Part shown: positions 34,450 to 45,600 of the stretch, piece after piece
How the letters are laid out: every line of letters starts with the position of its first letter
How positions within the stretch are numbered: the stretch's first letter is position 1
Source of the DNA: Microcebus murinus
Lineage: Eukaryota; Chordata; Mammalia; Primates; Cheirogaleidae
DNA: 64,000 nucleotides
Assembly: GCF_040939455.1 (NCBI RefSeq)
Contig: NC_134109.1
Location: 57,936,001-58,000,000, forward strand
Reading direction: 5' to 3'
Notes under the pieces: model-generated
What the model saw: the letters and a program-made list of their open reading frames with translations, nothing else
What the model was told of the DNA's origin: nothing
Databases searched by the model: none
Translations under genes and position numbers: made by a program

Positions 34450-35250
34450 TGTTCACTTGCAGTTGTTGACTCTGTAGGTGCTCAAGGAGAAACAAAATGG
34501 GGGCTGTGGCCAGCCCATCCTCAGGCCTTCGGCCGGCCATCCCTGAAAATGACGACAGAGCCCCTCTCCTGGGGAGAGTTAAGTGATGTCAGCACCTCTG
34601 GGCAGAGCAATATTTGACCCTTAAACTGCTTCATATACAAGCAGCTGTTTTTCTCTTTCCACCACTCCTTAAAGGAAGCAGGAGGGCTGAAATATCTGAT
34701 ACTGCTTTTCATCTCCCTAGATAAAGGAAATTTAAAAAACTTCAGCTGAATGATGGCCGCTTTGCTTTCTCGGGTCATTTACTGATAGTAGCAGTCATTC
34801 TCAAAAGCCTCCACACAATTTTATTTTCTTTACGTTTTGTGGAAAAGGGGCAGGGTTTTAGCAAGTTCTCTCCATATTTACGCCTGGCCCCCGATGTGTG
34901 CCTGGAGAGCTCATAAAAACAAATCTGCCTCTCAGCCCGCCTGTCGGTAATGGGATCTGGAGCCTCTCTCTGCAAGGTCACCTGTTTAAATAGAGACTCC
35001 CTGCGGTGCTGCCTGAAAGGTGTTTCCATCCCAGGGTTGCTCGCTCCCTCCCTTGGTGTCTGTTAGGAAGTGAGCTTCCAGTGTTGGCCCTGCCCTCCAG
35101 AGGGGTCTTCATTCTGACGAGCTTCACTGCGGCGGAAGGTAAGAAATGCTGCAGACCCCAACCAGGCAGACCCAGACCCCAGGCCTAAGATAAAGCACAT
35201 TCTAGGCTTTAAATATGAAAAAAAAAATTCCTTTAAAATAAAAACAGAAC
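34450..35250. promoter_or_regulatory. Candidate conserved non-coding block C
   Basis: An 800-bp repeat-free block with balanced composition and preserved CpGs (ggccttcggccggcc at 34525-34539; gcccgcctgtcggtaatg near 34938). Recognisable binding-site-like words include tttacg twice (Cdx/Hox-like), cagctg and gataaagg. It also holds a possible cryptic exon (35067-35138). This is a good candidate for a distal enhancer, but no experimental or alignment evidence is available here. Confidence 0.38.
35067..35138 (+). other. Possible cryptic or pseudo-exon, 72 nt
   Basis: A pyrimidine-rich run (gctcgctccctcccttggtg) leads to ttag at 35063-35066, and 72 nt later aag is followed by the good donor gtaaga at 35139. 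If spliced after the phase-2 SLC25A21 exon at 21.4 kb it reads into TGA almost at once, so it could only act as a premature-stop exon. There is no evidence that it is used. Confidence 0.2.
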
Positions 35251-35259
35251 TGTGTTCCA

Positions 35260-36255
35260 TTTGGCTACTGGAGTGTGTTATAGAGTCATCAAACAGTGGT
35301 AAATGTGAAATGATCCCATGGAAATGTGAGGCTGTAAAAATCATTGTGTAAAAAGATGCCAAGAGTTGTTCACAGGAATTAAATATCCTTTTGCACCAGC
35401 CGTGAGCTTCCTTGGACAGCACAGCAGACAAGCTTCCCCAAATTACATGAAAACAAAGTAAGCCAAATATCCAGGGCAATCGTGGCTTTCACTTGTTTTT
35501 TCCATCTGATTCCACATTTTCTGGGTGGAATGTGCTTCCAGTCTGCATAGATCTGCCTCCTTCATGTCCCTCTACCCCACAATCAGGCCCAATTCCTGCC
35601 TCAGTCAGATTCTATCATAGCAGAATTCGCTCCATGGATAGCCCTTGTGTGCTTCTTCTTCTGTAGCAGCAACGTGGCCGGGATGTGGGGATCCCTGGGC
35701 CTCTGCACGTCACCCGCCCACATGTCTGGCACGGCCCTGGCCAGCTCCTCTCTGAGATGGTTCCACTGGCCACTCCCAATCTAAGGAGGGGGCAGTAGGT
35801 GGGCGATACCTCAAGCATTCTCTGGAATCTTGGCTTATCATTTCAGTGAGGTTGCCCTCCAGCCCCTACTACTAGAATTAGCAGTGCCCAAATCCCCCTC
35901 CCCCTTACAAGCCATGTCTCAGCAGCCAGGACTCAATGCTTGAGATCCAGATCAGGACTGGCCTGACCGCTTTGGAATCAAAGAATGAAGTCAAGATAGA
36001 AACAATATACAGAAAGACAAGCTCAAGAGAGGGAGAGCAAACAAAGCCGGCAGTTCCTGGTTAGGGTCATAAAGCTCCTACTTCCTTTACGGACCAACAA
36101 TAAACAGAGTCCGTCACCAATCAGTAAACAATCCTGGCCACACGAGTGGGGATGTGTGTTCAGAGACTGCATTGGGTGCTGACTTCCCCATGCTGCTTTC
36201 CCCTTCCCCCAACGTAATGAAGATTCCAAAAGAACTTTTGTTTTGTAAGGTTAAC
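35260..36255. other. Unassigned intronic sequence
   Basis: The region 35560-35800 keeps some CpGs (acgtggccggg, gcacgtcacccgccc) without a recognised repeat. A 138-codon antisense frame at 35063-35479 has no known domain and is judged to be chance. Confidence 0.4.
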
Positions 36256-36259
36256 CTGG

Positions 36260-36467
36260 CTTTCTCAACCGTGGCACTATTGACACGTTGAGCCAGCTAA
36301 TTCTTTGTTGCAAGGGTCTGTCTTGAGCATTGTAGAATGTTTTGGCAGGATCTGCGGCCTCTACTCAGGAGATACCAGTAACAGCGTGACAACCAAAAAT
36401 GTCTCCAGATATTGCCAAATACCTCCTGGGGAACAAAACCACCCTTCACCCCTGTCGAGAACCATTG
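36260..36467 (+). mobile_element. MER20 hAT-Charlie MITE
   Basis: Nearly complete: 'tttctcaaccgtggcactat', 'gctaattctttgttgcaagg', 'gtagaatgttttggcaggat', 'gacaaccaaaaatgtctcca' and 'gtcgagaaccattg' follow MER20 end to end. MER20 is a eutherian element known for co-option as regulatory DNA in endometrial cells. Nothing here shows that this copy is active. Confidence 0.92.
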
Positions 36468-36623
36468 GGTTAAGCAAAGGAGCTAATCCACTGATCTCAT
36501 GTGTTAGAGGCAGAAATGTTGATATATGACAAATGTCACCAATACCATTGAGGCATCAGAATAAATCATAACTTAGAGGATGTAAGGCTATATTTAGGGA
36601 ATTGCTTCACAGAGGGGGAGACC

Positions 36624-36792
36624 TGTGATTCTCAAACTTTAGCATCCCTCAGAGTCACCAGCAGGACTGGTGAAAACCCAGATTGCTGGGCCCCGTCCCA
36701 GAGTTCCTCAGTCAGTGTGGGGTGGAGGCCAATGGCAATGGTCTGCATTTGAGATAAGGTGATGCTAACACTGGTGGTCCTGAAAACCACTG
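36624..36792. mobile_element. MER5A hAT MITE
   Basis: 'tgattctcaaactttagcat', 'cagattgctgggccccgtcc' and 'gtctgcatttgagataaggt' to 'gtcctgaaaaccactg' are MER5A landmarks with its characteristic inverted ends. Confidence 0.88.
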
Positions 36793-36805
36793 GACCAGAC
36801 CTTTC

Positions 36806-37475
36806 TGGATTGGTACATGACCTACCAATGGTGAGGTAGTTACAGATGAGGAAGGTGTATTGCCTGAAGCCTTCCCTCTTCCAGCTTTAATTTTTGGTAT
36901 CTGTATCTCTTCACTAGCCACCATCTAGAGTCATTGGTTTCTTTTTTCCAGGGTTCCCCTGAGGGGAGCCTCCTCTTTGACCTGTTTTCCTTGGGAGGTA
37001 CCCCAAACTTTTCCTACTACTTAGCCCCTCTCAAACTTTGTATTTGGTGGTTTGCTCCTTAGGCCCATTTTTTGCTCTTGAATTAACCCATACCTAAGGG
37101 TCAGGAATTACTAACCAATGACCCAGCTTCTGGGTGCTTGTTAATCTTCCTTAGATTTCACAAAGTACCAAGCCGTGGCATACTGAGGGTGTGGCTTGCC
37201 CAGCAGGTAAGAGCATATTATATCACTGACATTGTTCTGAATTAGCAGAGCATGACAATAACAAAAACAAACTGATGTTTATTATTTTGTAAAGTTTTTA
37301 TACACACAAAGCTGCCCCTTATTGCCTGCACCTCAGGCAGATTACTACCGCCACTCCCCCTTGGTAGGTACAAGGGTGGCAAAATGCCTCCCCTGCGTCC
37401 TATCCCAGGAAAGTACAAAAGTCACTAGTTATCCTCCTTCACTGCAGGTTTCTGTACACTGACGGTCACTTAGGA
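36806..37475. other. Unassigned intronic sequence
   Basis: No repeat or exon was recognised with confidence. Confidence 0.4.
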
Positions 37476-37479
37476 GATG

Positions 37480-38260
37480 CATGTCTGAAAGTATGACCAT
37501 TCATGGTCTCCCTTTGTTCATGACATCAAGTCCAGACTTTTTAGGATGACATACAAGGCCTTACATACAGGATCCCAATATACCTTTTCCAGAATCCACT
37601 ATATATCTGCTAAGTCTGATGTACTTTCATTGTATCTACACCAACTACCATTTATTATTTCCAGAACACAACCTGTAAATGCACATAATGGTAATAAACA
37701 TTACTAATAACCACCTTATCAAGAATCTACTCCATGCTGTACAGTGTTCTTTATCATGCTGTCTGCTTTAATCCTGCTAACAAGTCCATGAAGGAAGTAC
37801 TATTATTATCTCCATTTTACAGATGAGAAAACTAATACTTAAAGAGTTCAACAAATGAGAAAGGAGAGAGCCAAAATTCAAACTTGGACAATTAACCACT
37901 ATTTGTTTGCTATGATTACTCTCACCCAGCTTCTCCTTGGGGGGAAAATTCTCTCATCCTTCAAGATTCAACTCAACTATAACCACTTCTCTGAATTCTC
38001 TTCTATTATTAATACATCTTTAGGGGGAATTAATGGTTCCTTGCTCTGACATTGGATAAAACTGTATGTGTGTGTGTGTCTATAGTATATATAATATCTA
38101 TGTTTCACATCATAATGTTAGTTTTTTTATGGTACCCTCTGTTAAAATGCGAGATCATGGCACATTTACATTTGTACTCCTAGCATCTGGCACTGTTCCT
38201 TGTATCAAATAGATATTATATAAGTGCTAACTGAATGAATAAGTGAGAGAGAGAGTGAAG
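37480..38260 (+). mobile_element. L2 LINE 3' region, sense, split by a MIR
   Basis: The first part (37480-37675) has L2 text such as 'ttaggatgacatacaaggcc'. It is interrupted by an antisense MIR and resumes at about 37910 ('cctt caagattcaactcaac'). It ends at 'cactgttccttgtatcaaat' and 'gtgctaactgaatgaataag', the L2 terminus. A TG run lies at 38068-38080. Confidence 0.75.
37690..37880 (-). mobile_element. MIR SINE inserted in L2, antisense
   Basis: 'atctactccatgctgtacag', 'ctttaatcctgctaacaagt', 'actattattatctccatttt' and 'acagatgagaaaactaatac' match the reverse complement of MIR. Its position inside an L2 gives the relative age: the L2 is older. Confidence 0.82.
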
Positions 38261-39775
38261 AAATGATTTATCCCAACTTAAAATATTTCTGTAAATGTAT
38301 ACAGGACATATCAGTCTACCAGTTGTCAAACCATTAGTTGAAATTAACACTTAAACATATACTTCTGGTTTCTGTAGTTTAAAAGATTTTCACCCTACCC
38401 ACTTTTGCATAAAAGAGGGGGAAAAGAAGAGACTATATGGACTGTGCTCTCTAATCCAAGTGGAACAAAAGAACTGGAGACACAATGCAGCAGTGTTTGT
38501 TGGAGGGCCTCAGAGGACACCTAAGACCTCTGAATAAATAGGGTGTTGGCTTATGAAAGTCCCAGGGGTCAGACCATTAAAAAGCTGTGGCATTTGTCAC
38601 TGGTCCAGCAGAACCAAGAGTAGCCAAGTTGGAGCAACTGCGGCCATCAAACACGTTTTTCTGTATAATCATTTATTATAGTAGAGTAAGCTCATGTTTG
38701 CATGCCCGGCTGGGCAGAGGAGAGAGCTTCTTGGCATGAGAGAGCAGCCAGGCCACTCCCAGGAACCAGGTGTGGATGACCCAGGCTGGCAGCAGGAGTC
38801 CTGGGCCGGGAGGGAATCAAGCCTGTCCTGGGGCTGTCTAGCATCTTAGGAAACAATTTCTAGAAGTTAGAAATGAATGCTCAGATTGAGAAACAGTGTA
38901 TCTTAGCAACACCATACGTCAGAGAGGGCTAAGTGTTTGTTTATAAGAGATTGATTAATTGAAGAAGTGTAGCGTTATGATGAGAAGTGTGCAGACAATC
39001 TGCTGCAAAATACTTAAGTGTAAGATTCACTCAGGCAGCTTCTCAGATTTTGCAACTTTAGGGTTGTCCTTGGGAGATGTTAATGGAAGCATGGTCCTGC
39101 CAAAACATTTATCTGGAATATGTGATTCATATCATTACAGTCTTCAAATGAAAATTTTAATTATCCTGTTTCCCTCTTGAACAATTGTTGATTTGGTTTT
39201 AGTGCCAAATTCCTTAGTAATATTCTATTTTATTTTAGCTACTGAGACAATTTTGCAGTTCCAGTACTTGGCAAGCACTCCTGGTTTTCACAATAAGAAT
39301 ATCATCACTATTTATTACCAAGGATATATGTTCTAACGAATTTAAAATTTTCCTATTTCAATGCATGGAAGCAATTTGATTCAATTTCATATTTATGATA
39401 TTTATTATATTCAAATTTAGTATATTTGGTTTCCATGTAAAATTATTAACACTCCATGTATAGGAGTGTTTCCTATATGGTTTTAAAATATATATATTTA
39501 AACCTGAATATGGTCAGCTATGTGTTTGTCTTGGAAATATTAGAGTAACAATATTCTTACCCAAAATTTCATGTATTGTGCCTAACACATGACGGTAGAC
39601 TCCAAAGAATACTATGACCGTGGTCTAAACACATACAAACAAAAAATCAATATGAATTTTTTAGTTTATCTGAGGCTATATTTCAATTTTTCTAACTTAT
39701 TATAATTTTGTGAAAATTACATATTTCATATAATATATGAATTTGGGGCCATATAAATGGCCAAGTTCAGCTACA
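38261..39775. other. Unassigned intronic sequence
   Basis: GC-richer patch at 38700-38840 without a recognised family. AT-rich afterwards. Contains the perfect hairpin at 39448-39470. Confidence 0.4.
39448..39470. repeat. Perfect 8-bp inverted repeat (hairpin)
   Basis: aacactcc, a 7-base loop atgtata, then ggagtgtt. The stem is perfect but short. No RNA or terminator role is implied in a primate intron. Confidence 0.7.
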
Positions 39776-39779
39776 TAAT

Positions 39780-39945
39780 TCTGGGAACTATAATTATGCT
39801 TTCAGCTGTAATAGCCACATAATGCTCAGGAATTACATTGACATTTTAATATGCTGTCACTTTAAGATACATCATGAAGTGTGAACAGAGCGCAGGACAC
39901 TTTAACCAGGTGTGTCTAATTGTTAGTTGTTTTGTTGTGTGTAGG
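39780..39945. promoter_or_regulatory. Candidate conserved non-coding block D
   Basis: A compact repeat-free stretch with homeodomain-like (gaattacattgacattttaat), T-box-like (aagtgtgaaca, aggtgtg) and NKX/TAAT-like (gtctaattgttag) words close together. The composition suggests a small enhancer core. This is inference from motif density only. Confidence 0.3.
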
Positions 39946-41800
39946 TTTTTTTCCCTTGAAATATCAATGGTTTAGTTAAGAAAAGATGTTGAGTCCAGGA
40001 AGAATGTTTAGAGGCTAAAGCAAACTAACCAGGTTCACTTTTGCTGGCTGCTGGAAACAGATTGGACTTTGCAATTGCTGTTCTCTGTGTGTGTAGGTAG
40101 TTTTGCATTTGGGCTATGCCTTTTTCTCTTAGGTCTTTCCTGCCCCATGCAATACAGGAAAGGATACATAGAACGCTCCGCTCGTTTGGATCAGCATTGA
40201 GTGTGTTCCCAGTACTTCTTGGCTTGGAGTTAAAGACTGCAACTGCAAAAATAATCATAAAGTTGCGGGGGTAGATCTACTTTATTATTTTTAAAAAATG
40301 TAACAGTGTTTTCATTAACTCTTCCAAATGTTTAGTATGCTTGGTATCCTTCCAGAGTACCATGTTCATTATTTAGGAATTACACAAACCTTTTTAAAGT
40401 AGCAGATCTGTCCCTGGAAAAGACTTCTTTGGACGTGGTCATCATGTTGGCAAGCACGCAATCATCAGTGTATATAAAGCAACCCTTGGAGGGGTCCAGG
40501 GATTAGCAACTCAGAGAAGACTCTTAACCACTCATTTGGAGAATGCACATTAAAATGTCTTTTTTAAAAAAAAATAGTAGATCCAACATTTTGAATGCCC
40601 AGATATCATGCCAAAGATTTTCTAGTCCCCATTTTTTGTTTAGTTTGTTAATTTATTTTATAAGCAGCCACATTCAACTCTTGGCACCTGAATATAACAT
40701 TTTGTTACTCAGCCAATTATATTATTCATAAAATATAGTCTGCCTTATCCCAAGCTAACAGGTGTCTGTGCTCCTTAGAATTACATGGGTTAGAGCTATT
40801 AATACTCCAAGGTGGCTTGCCTTTCTGGGTTCTTAAATTCTTGCTGCCTGATTATAGAAACTCATGGGTATCAACTTGTTAGCCAGGCTCTTGTTAAGGT
40901 AAAGGAATTCTGATCAATTTGCTCAGAATTGTCTCCAGCTGTGCAGGTTTCCGTCCTCCGTTGAACAGAAGCTGACCAAACTCTCCCTTAATTGCTTGCC
41001 TCTTTTTCTTCAGTCACTGAAATTAGGTGTGATTGGGCCCTAACAAATCATGTGACACATATGGTTCCCAGTTTATCTTACATACTTTATTTCGTGCATA
41101 GTAAATACCAAGTTTCATAAACTACTAATGACTCCAGCATCTGAAGCTTGTTCATAATAAGAATATTTTCCTTTCAACAGAGATACCAAGCAATTTCCTG
41201 CACAGAGCATATACTATACTTCAAAATCTTAAATTGTATTCTTTAAAGAGAACTATAGAATGTCATAATCTTTAATCATCATTTCCACTACCAACATTTA
41301 TAGTGGAGGAAAAGAATAGGTAGAAAACAGGACTCTGTGTCACCTGCCGTGGTCCCTGTGTGCATTCCCTGTATTATGCATTAAGTCTGAATTTCTAGTA
41401 GTGAATGAAGGAGTTCTGTGGAGTATAATCAAGACCAAAATATTGCTTCCTAAATACGTGCTGAATCCCTGCTCACCGTTATGGCTGAATTGTGCTAAAA
41501 CCTATTCAGAGACTTTAGTAAGACTTTTGTGCCCTGTGTATGGCTCTATTAGATGCTTGGAGAGTACAGATAATAATGGGCATATAATAATAAAGGGATA
41601 ATAATATGTTATAACATGTAATAGATTACTAGTCAGTTGTCCAAGTACTGTGGTGATCATCATTTTTTGAGGGATTCAAAGAAAAGACAGTGGAATCTAA
41701 GATCTGTTTAAGTAGCTTTCTGGGATCATAACGTTTTTGCCTAACAGAGACCAGGAAACTTTCTTTCATCTTCTTGACCTGCTTTCTGTGGCTGGCAAGC
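39946..41800. other. Unassigned intronic sequence
   Basis: No repeat family was recognised. A 77-codon antisense frame at 40025-40258 has no known domain. The part around 40390-40520 is repeat-free and keeps a few CpGs. Confidence 0.4.
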
Positions 41801-41804
41801 TGGT

Positions 41805-41985
41805 ATGTAGAAAGAATCTTAGTTTTGGAGCAATATGGGCCTGCGTTTGAATCTTGACTCTTTGGCTTACTAAAGTGTAACTTGACTGATCTCCAGTTTT
41901 CCAACCTGTAAAATGGAGGTCATGACAGCCACCTCATGGAATAGTTGTATTGCGTACTATGATATATGTGAAATGCCTGGCAACT
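41805..41985 (+). mobile_element. MIR SINE, sense
   Basis: 'gcctgcgtttgaatcttgac', 'gatctccagttttccaacct' and 'gtaaaatggaggtcatgaca' to 'gaaatgcctggcaactt' follow MIR order. Confidence 0.78.
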
Positions 41986-42054
41986 TCTGGCAGAGTCAGT
42001 CGTTGGTAGCAATCATAATTTCTCTGCGGATATGAATTGATGTGATTGGAAACA

Positions 42055-42365
42055 TGCTTGAAAGTCTTGTTTGCCCTGCCTCACTCCTTCCCCTTCCCCT
42101 AGCTAACTCCTCATTCTTTAGGTCTTCCTTTACACATCACTTCCTCTGAAAGGCCTCTTCCCATCTGCTACTATATGCCCTCCTCCCACCCCCCACCAAT
42201 TTTCCCTTAACAAAGCACTTTACACAAAAAGCATTGCCGATTACCTGTTCACTTACCTGCATATGCAGTAGAATGAAAATTCTGTGACTACAGGTGCTAT
42301 ACCTCAGTTCACTTGGTCCCCACAGCCTGGAACACAGCTGGAGAACAATAAAAATTTGAATAGGT
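42055..42365 (+). mobile_element. L2 LINE 3' region, sense
   Basis: 'tttacacatcacttcctctg', 'aaaggcctcttcccatctgc', 'agaatgaaaattctgtgact' and 'cagcctggaacacagctgga' lead to an eroded terminus with aataaaaatttgaat. Confidence 0.75.
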
Positions 42366-43525
42366 AGATCAATTAATTAAGCAGTGAATTAATTTAGAGT
42401 AACTAAAAGTAAATAAAAAGAATTCAAGTTTTTAAAAAGTCTAAGTCCTTGGTTCTGAAAAATTAACTAAGCAAGATAACAGTTCCTAATGAGTTTATTA
42501 CAGTTCTGATATGAGTTTTAATAAGAAATATGCTCTGGATAACTGATTTTCAAGGTCTACCAGAGATCTAGATAGACTGTCACAAATATTAGCACAGCCC
42601 AAAGCTTTAGAAATGCCATTTCTAATTTATTTCCATTTGTATCACTTAAGAGTTATTGGTGAGGGTTTTGCACATGATAAACAGTCCAGAAATTACTTCA
42701 TTGAATTGATATGAAAGGAACTAAGTTCTTACTTCTCCCTTTAGAATGGTATTGGTAAAATAATTTACACCAACAGGAGTTAGATTGTTTTGAGTTTTTC
42801 TCAGACTAGTAGTGATGGTTTTTGCTTTTTATGAAACATAAATATATTAGCTCTTTTCATCACTGTTATTTCCTTAACATCAGATTTATTGAATCAGGAT
42901 ATCATCTCACGAATGTGTAATTCATTCCTCCGCTGTCCAAAAGAGCCATGACAGTTTTTCATAAAATTATTCCCCAAAGTCCTCTCCATATCAAATGAAA
43001 GGGGAACAAATACAGATGAGCGGATGGGACAGGGAGAAATAAGAGGAGAGCTATTCAGGGATGTATGTACTCTGAATTGTCCATGGCAAACTCAAATTCC
43101 CATATCTTATTTTTAAAATTTGTTTCACTGTTACATTAAACTTCATAAGTATCCATTTTTGTATTTATCCCAAATCTTTGAATACATTAGAAGCTCCAAG
43201 AATATTCACCATGTTGATTATATGACTTTGCAAATGCCCTGCATTCCTTGCCTGGAAAACACAGAATTCAGAGAATATTCTGGAGAGTTTCCTGTGAATC
43301 ATCTGGGCCTGCACACATAGGGAGAGAGATGAAAAGTCAGAGTTTTATCAGGTTACAAAAATGACCCCTCAAAAAACCAAAACTTAGACCAAAAACCAGA
43401 GTTGATTTTAGCACATGAAATTCATTAGATTCCAGACAACCTGATTTAATTTAATTCCACAGTTTATTCTTCTCTTACTATGTGAAAAAGAAATGAGGTT
43501 CTACTTGAAACCACCACCTGCTGAA
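42366..43525. other. Unassigned intronic sequence
   Basis: AT-rich with no recognised family. No exon was seen. Confidence 0.4.
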
Positions 43526-43529
43526 CAAC

Positions 43530-43935
43530 TATTAAGGAAGCCATTACCGAAGTAAGAAATGTAATTTGAAATACGTAACTGATTTTCCTAGACCCGAGGC
43601 CGATATTGATTCCATTCACAGATATCTTCTGTAAGAAAGAAAAATGTGCTGGCCATTTAAGGATAAGACTGGCTCTACTGAATTTCTACCTAGAGTAGAT
43701 GAGATCCTTTCCGGGCCAAGTTGCGTTTTGGGGAATTGCATTCCACAAACCTAAATGTTGCAAGGAGTTCCATGGAGATTCCACATCCTCCTTCTTGTTC
43801 TGTCCCCGTTGCAGAGTGCTGCTGACAGCTGTTGGACAGCTGAGGCAATTCACCTCCAAAGTTGCATAATTTGGAAAGTGCTTTGGGATCCATTCAGTTG
43901 AAAGGTTGTTAATTATGATGATTTATGACACTGGA
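43530..43935. promoter_or_regulatory. Candidate conserved non-coding block E
   Basis: Repeat-free, with preserved CpGs (accgaag, acccgaggccgat, tttccgggcc, gttgcgttttgggg) and dense words such as tgctgacagctgttggacagctg (MEIS and E-box like) and gttaattatgatgattta. The 67-codon antisense frame at 43690-43893 shows no domain. A regulatory role is inferred only. Confidence 0.33.
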
Positions 43936-44163
43936 AACAAATCTGGGCCTTGACAGTATGGAGAATATACTTAATGTATGATTCTTTTGCTTGTCCCATT
44001 GGAAAGTCCCTAAGCACAAAAAAAATTTTTTTTAAATCTTATTGTGCCTTATGAATGGGGTCCACAGTTGTATAAAACAGAATATCATTGACCTTTTATA
44101 TTAGGGTGATAACTTAAAAAGGAGAACATCTGGAGGTTGATGGATAATATTTAAGAACACCCT

Positions 44164-44201
44164 GTGATTGTCTCAGTGTATGGTGATTGTCTCAGTGTAT
44201 G
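44164..44201. repeat. Perfect tandem duplication of 19 bp
   Basis: gtgattgtctcagtgtatg occurs twice head to tail with no mismatch, so the duplication is recent or an assembly detail. Confidence 0.9.
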
Positions 44202-44224
44202 GTGGTTTCTCCACCTGGCTTTTT

Positions 44225-44925
44225 CCACCTAGTCTTCCAGGTTAGACCCTGACTCTTCCCTCTCCCTCGCTGCACACATCAGTTGATCACCATGCCATTT
44301 TCGTCTCCCCAAACTGCCTTCCCACCCCCACTGCCCTTGCTTCAGTTTTATCAGCTCTTCCTTAGGGTCCACCTTTCACTATTGGTCCATATTCAAATCC
44401 AATCTTCATACTCCTTCCAGAGTTATCTTCCTGAAATAATAAATGACACAAAACACAAAGCTGAGTATTCACTTATTCCTATGCCTGAAAATGTCCTATA
44501 GAGATGTCCAAGTTCCCTTGCAAGACAGGCCATCTTACAGCTCCAGTCCTTACCGCCTCATAGCTTTCTAGCCCCATGCACCCTCTGCCATGGCCATGGT
44601 AACCTTCTCACCTTTTCCCCAAATGTGGCTCACCCTTCTCAAATTCTGAGAGCCTTTGAACATAAGAATCTACCTCCTGGAGGTCCTTTCTCAACTTCTC
44701 TCCCTGGCAAACACCTCCTCATCTTTCACCACTCTCAGACATCACCTCCTCTGCCCAGTTCTCTCAGGCAGAATAAGGTGATTGTGGCATTTATCAGAGT
44801 GTGACATTCCTCTGTTTTCATGTCTTTTTCCCCTACTACACTGTAACTTGCAAAGGTGGGGACTATGACTTACTCATTTTAGCCTCCTCAGTAGACAAAG
44901 TCAGGACTAATAAATGAACCAGTGA
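44225..44925 (+). mobile_element. L2 LINE 3' region, sense, long copy
   Basis: Pyrimidine-rich L2 text over about 700 bp: 'cacaaagctgagtattcact', 'gcaagacaggccatcttaca', 'gaggtcctttctcaacttct' and 'ctacactgtaacttgcaaag'. It ends near 'gactaataaatgaaccagtg'. Diverged but in the right order. Confidence 0.75.
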
Positions 44926-45429
44926 CTGTTAGAAATAGTAACTACCAAATAATCTGGTTTTAGGTTACAGACATTGAAAAATGTATACATCTACTGATGG
45001 CTGAGTATTTTAATGGAATTAGCAGATTAACCTAAAAAATTCTAAACATCTATTTATTCATCCATTCATCTATACATCTATTCATTTGCTACCTGATGTT
45101 ATATACAGATCTAAATTCCTTAACCAAAACTCTTGGGGACAGATATATTTGAGAATTCAGAAATTTTTGTATTTTATAAAAGTAATATAGTGCACTTATC
45201 ATGTATAGTATAAAACAGCCCAACAGGGTCTGGGGCAGCATCCTATAATCAAAAACAATAATTCTGCAGCTGGACATATAGCATTCACATCAAATGGAAT
45301 GAAAACTATAAATAGCCTCACCTCTTTTCAGGTAAGGTTTTGCCACCAAATGGGTTTGCCACAAACTTAAGGGGAAGTCATCATTTGGGATTTTTTGAGC
45401 ATTTGGATTTGGGAATCTTAGAAAGGGAT

Positions 45430-45600
45430 TTGGATTTATAGATGTATGTGCCTATTTGTTTATTGTTCATTTCCTTCCCTAGATTACAAACTCAATGAAC
45501 CCACAAGACTTTATCTTGTTCACTCCTGTATCACAAGGACTAGACCTATATCTGATGTTTAGTATGTGCTCAATAAATTTTTGTTGAATGTTTGGATGGA
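45430..45600 (+). mobile_element. L2 LINE 3' end, sense
   Basis: 'tagattacaaactcaatgaa', 'cttgttcactcctgtatcac' and 'gtatgtgctcaataaatttt' then tgttgaatgtttgga. Clear L2 terminus. Confidence 0.88.

Noticed and set aside
35063..35479. 138-codon antisense open frame
   Set aside because: No domain and no homologue that I recognise. The region looks like non-coding conserved block plus unique intron.
39448..39470. Hairpin as a transcription terminator or microRNA precursor
   Set aside because: The 8-bp stem is too short for a pre-miRNA, and intrinsic terminators do not apply in this genome.
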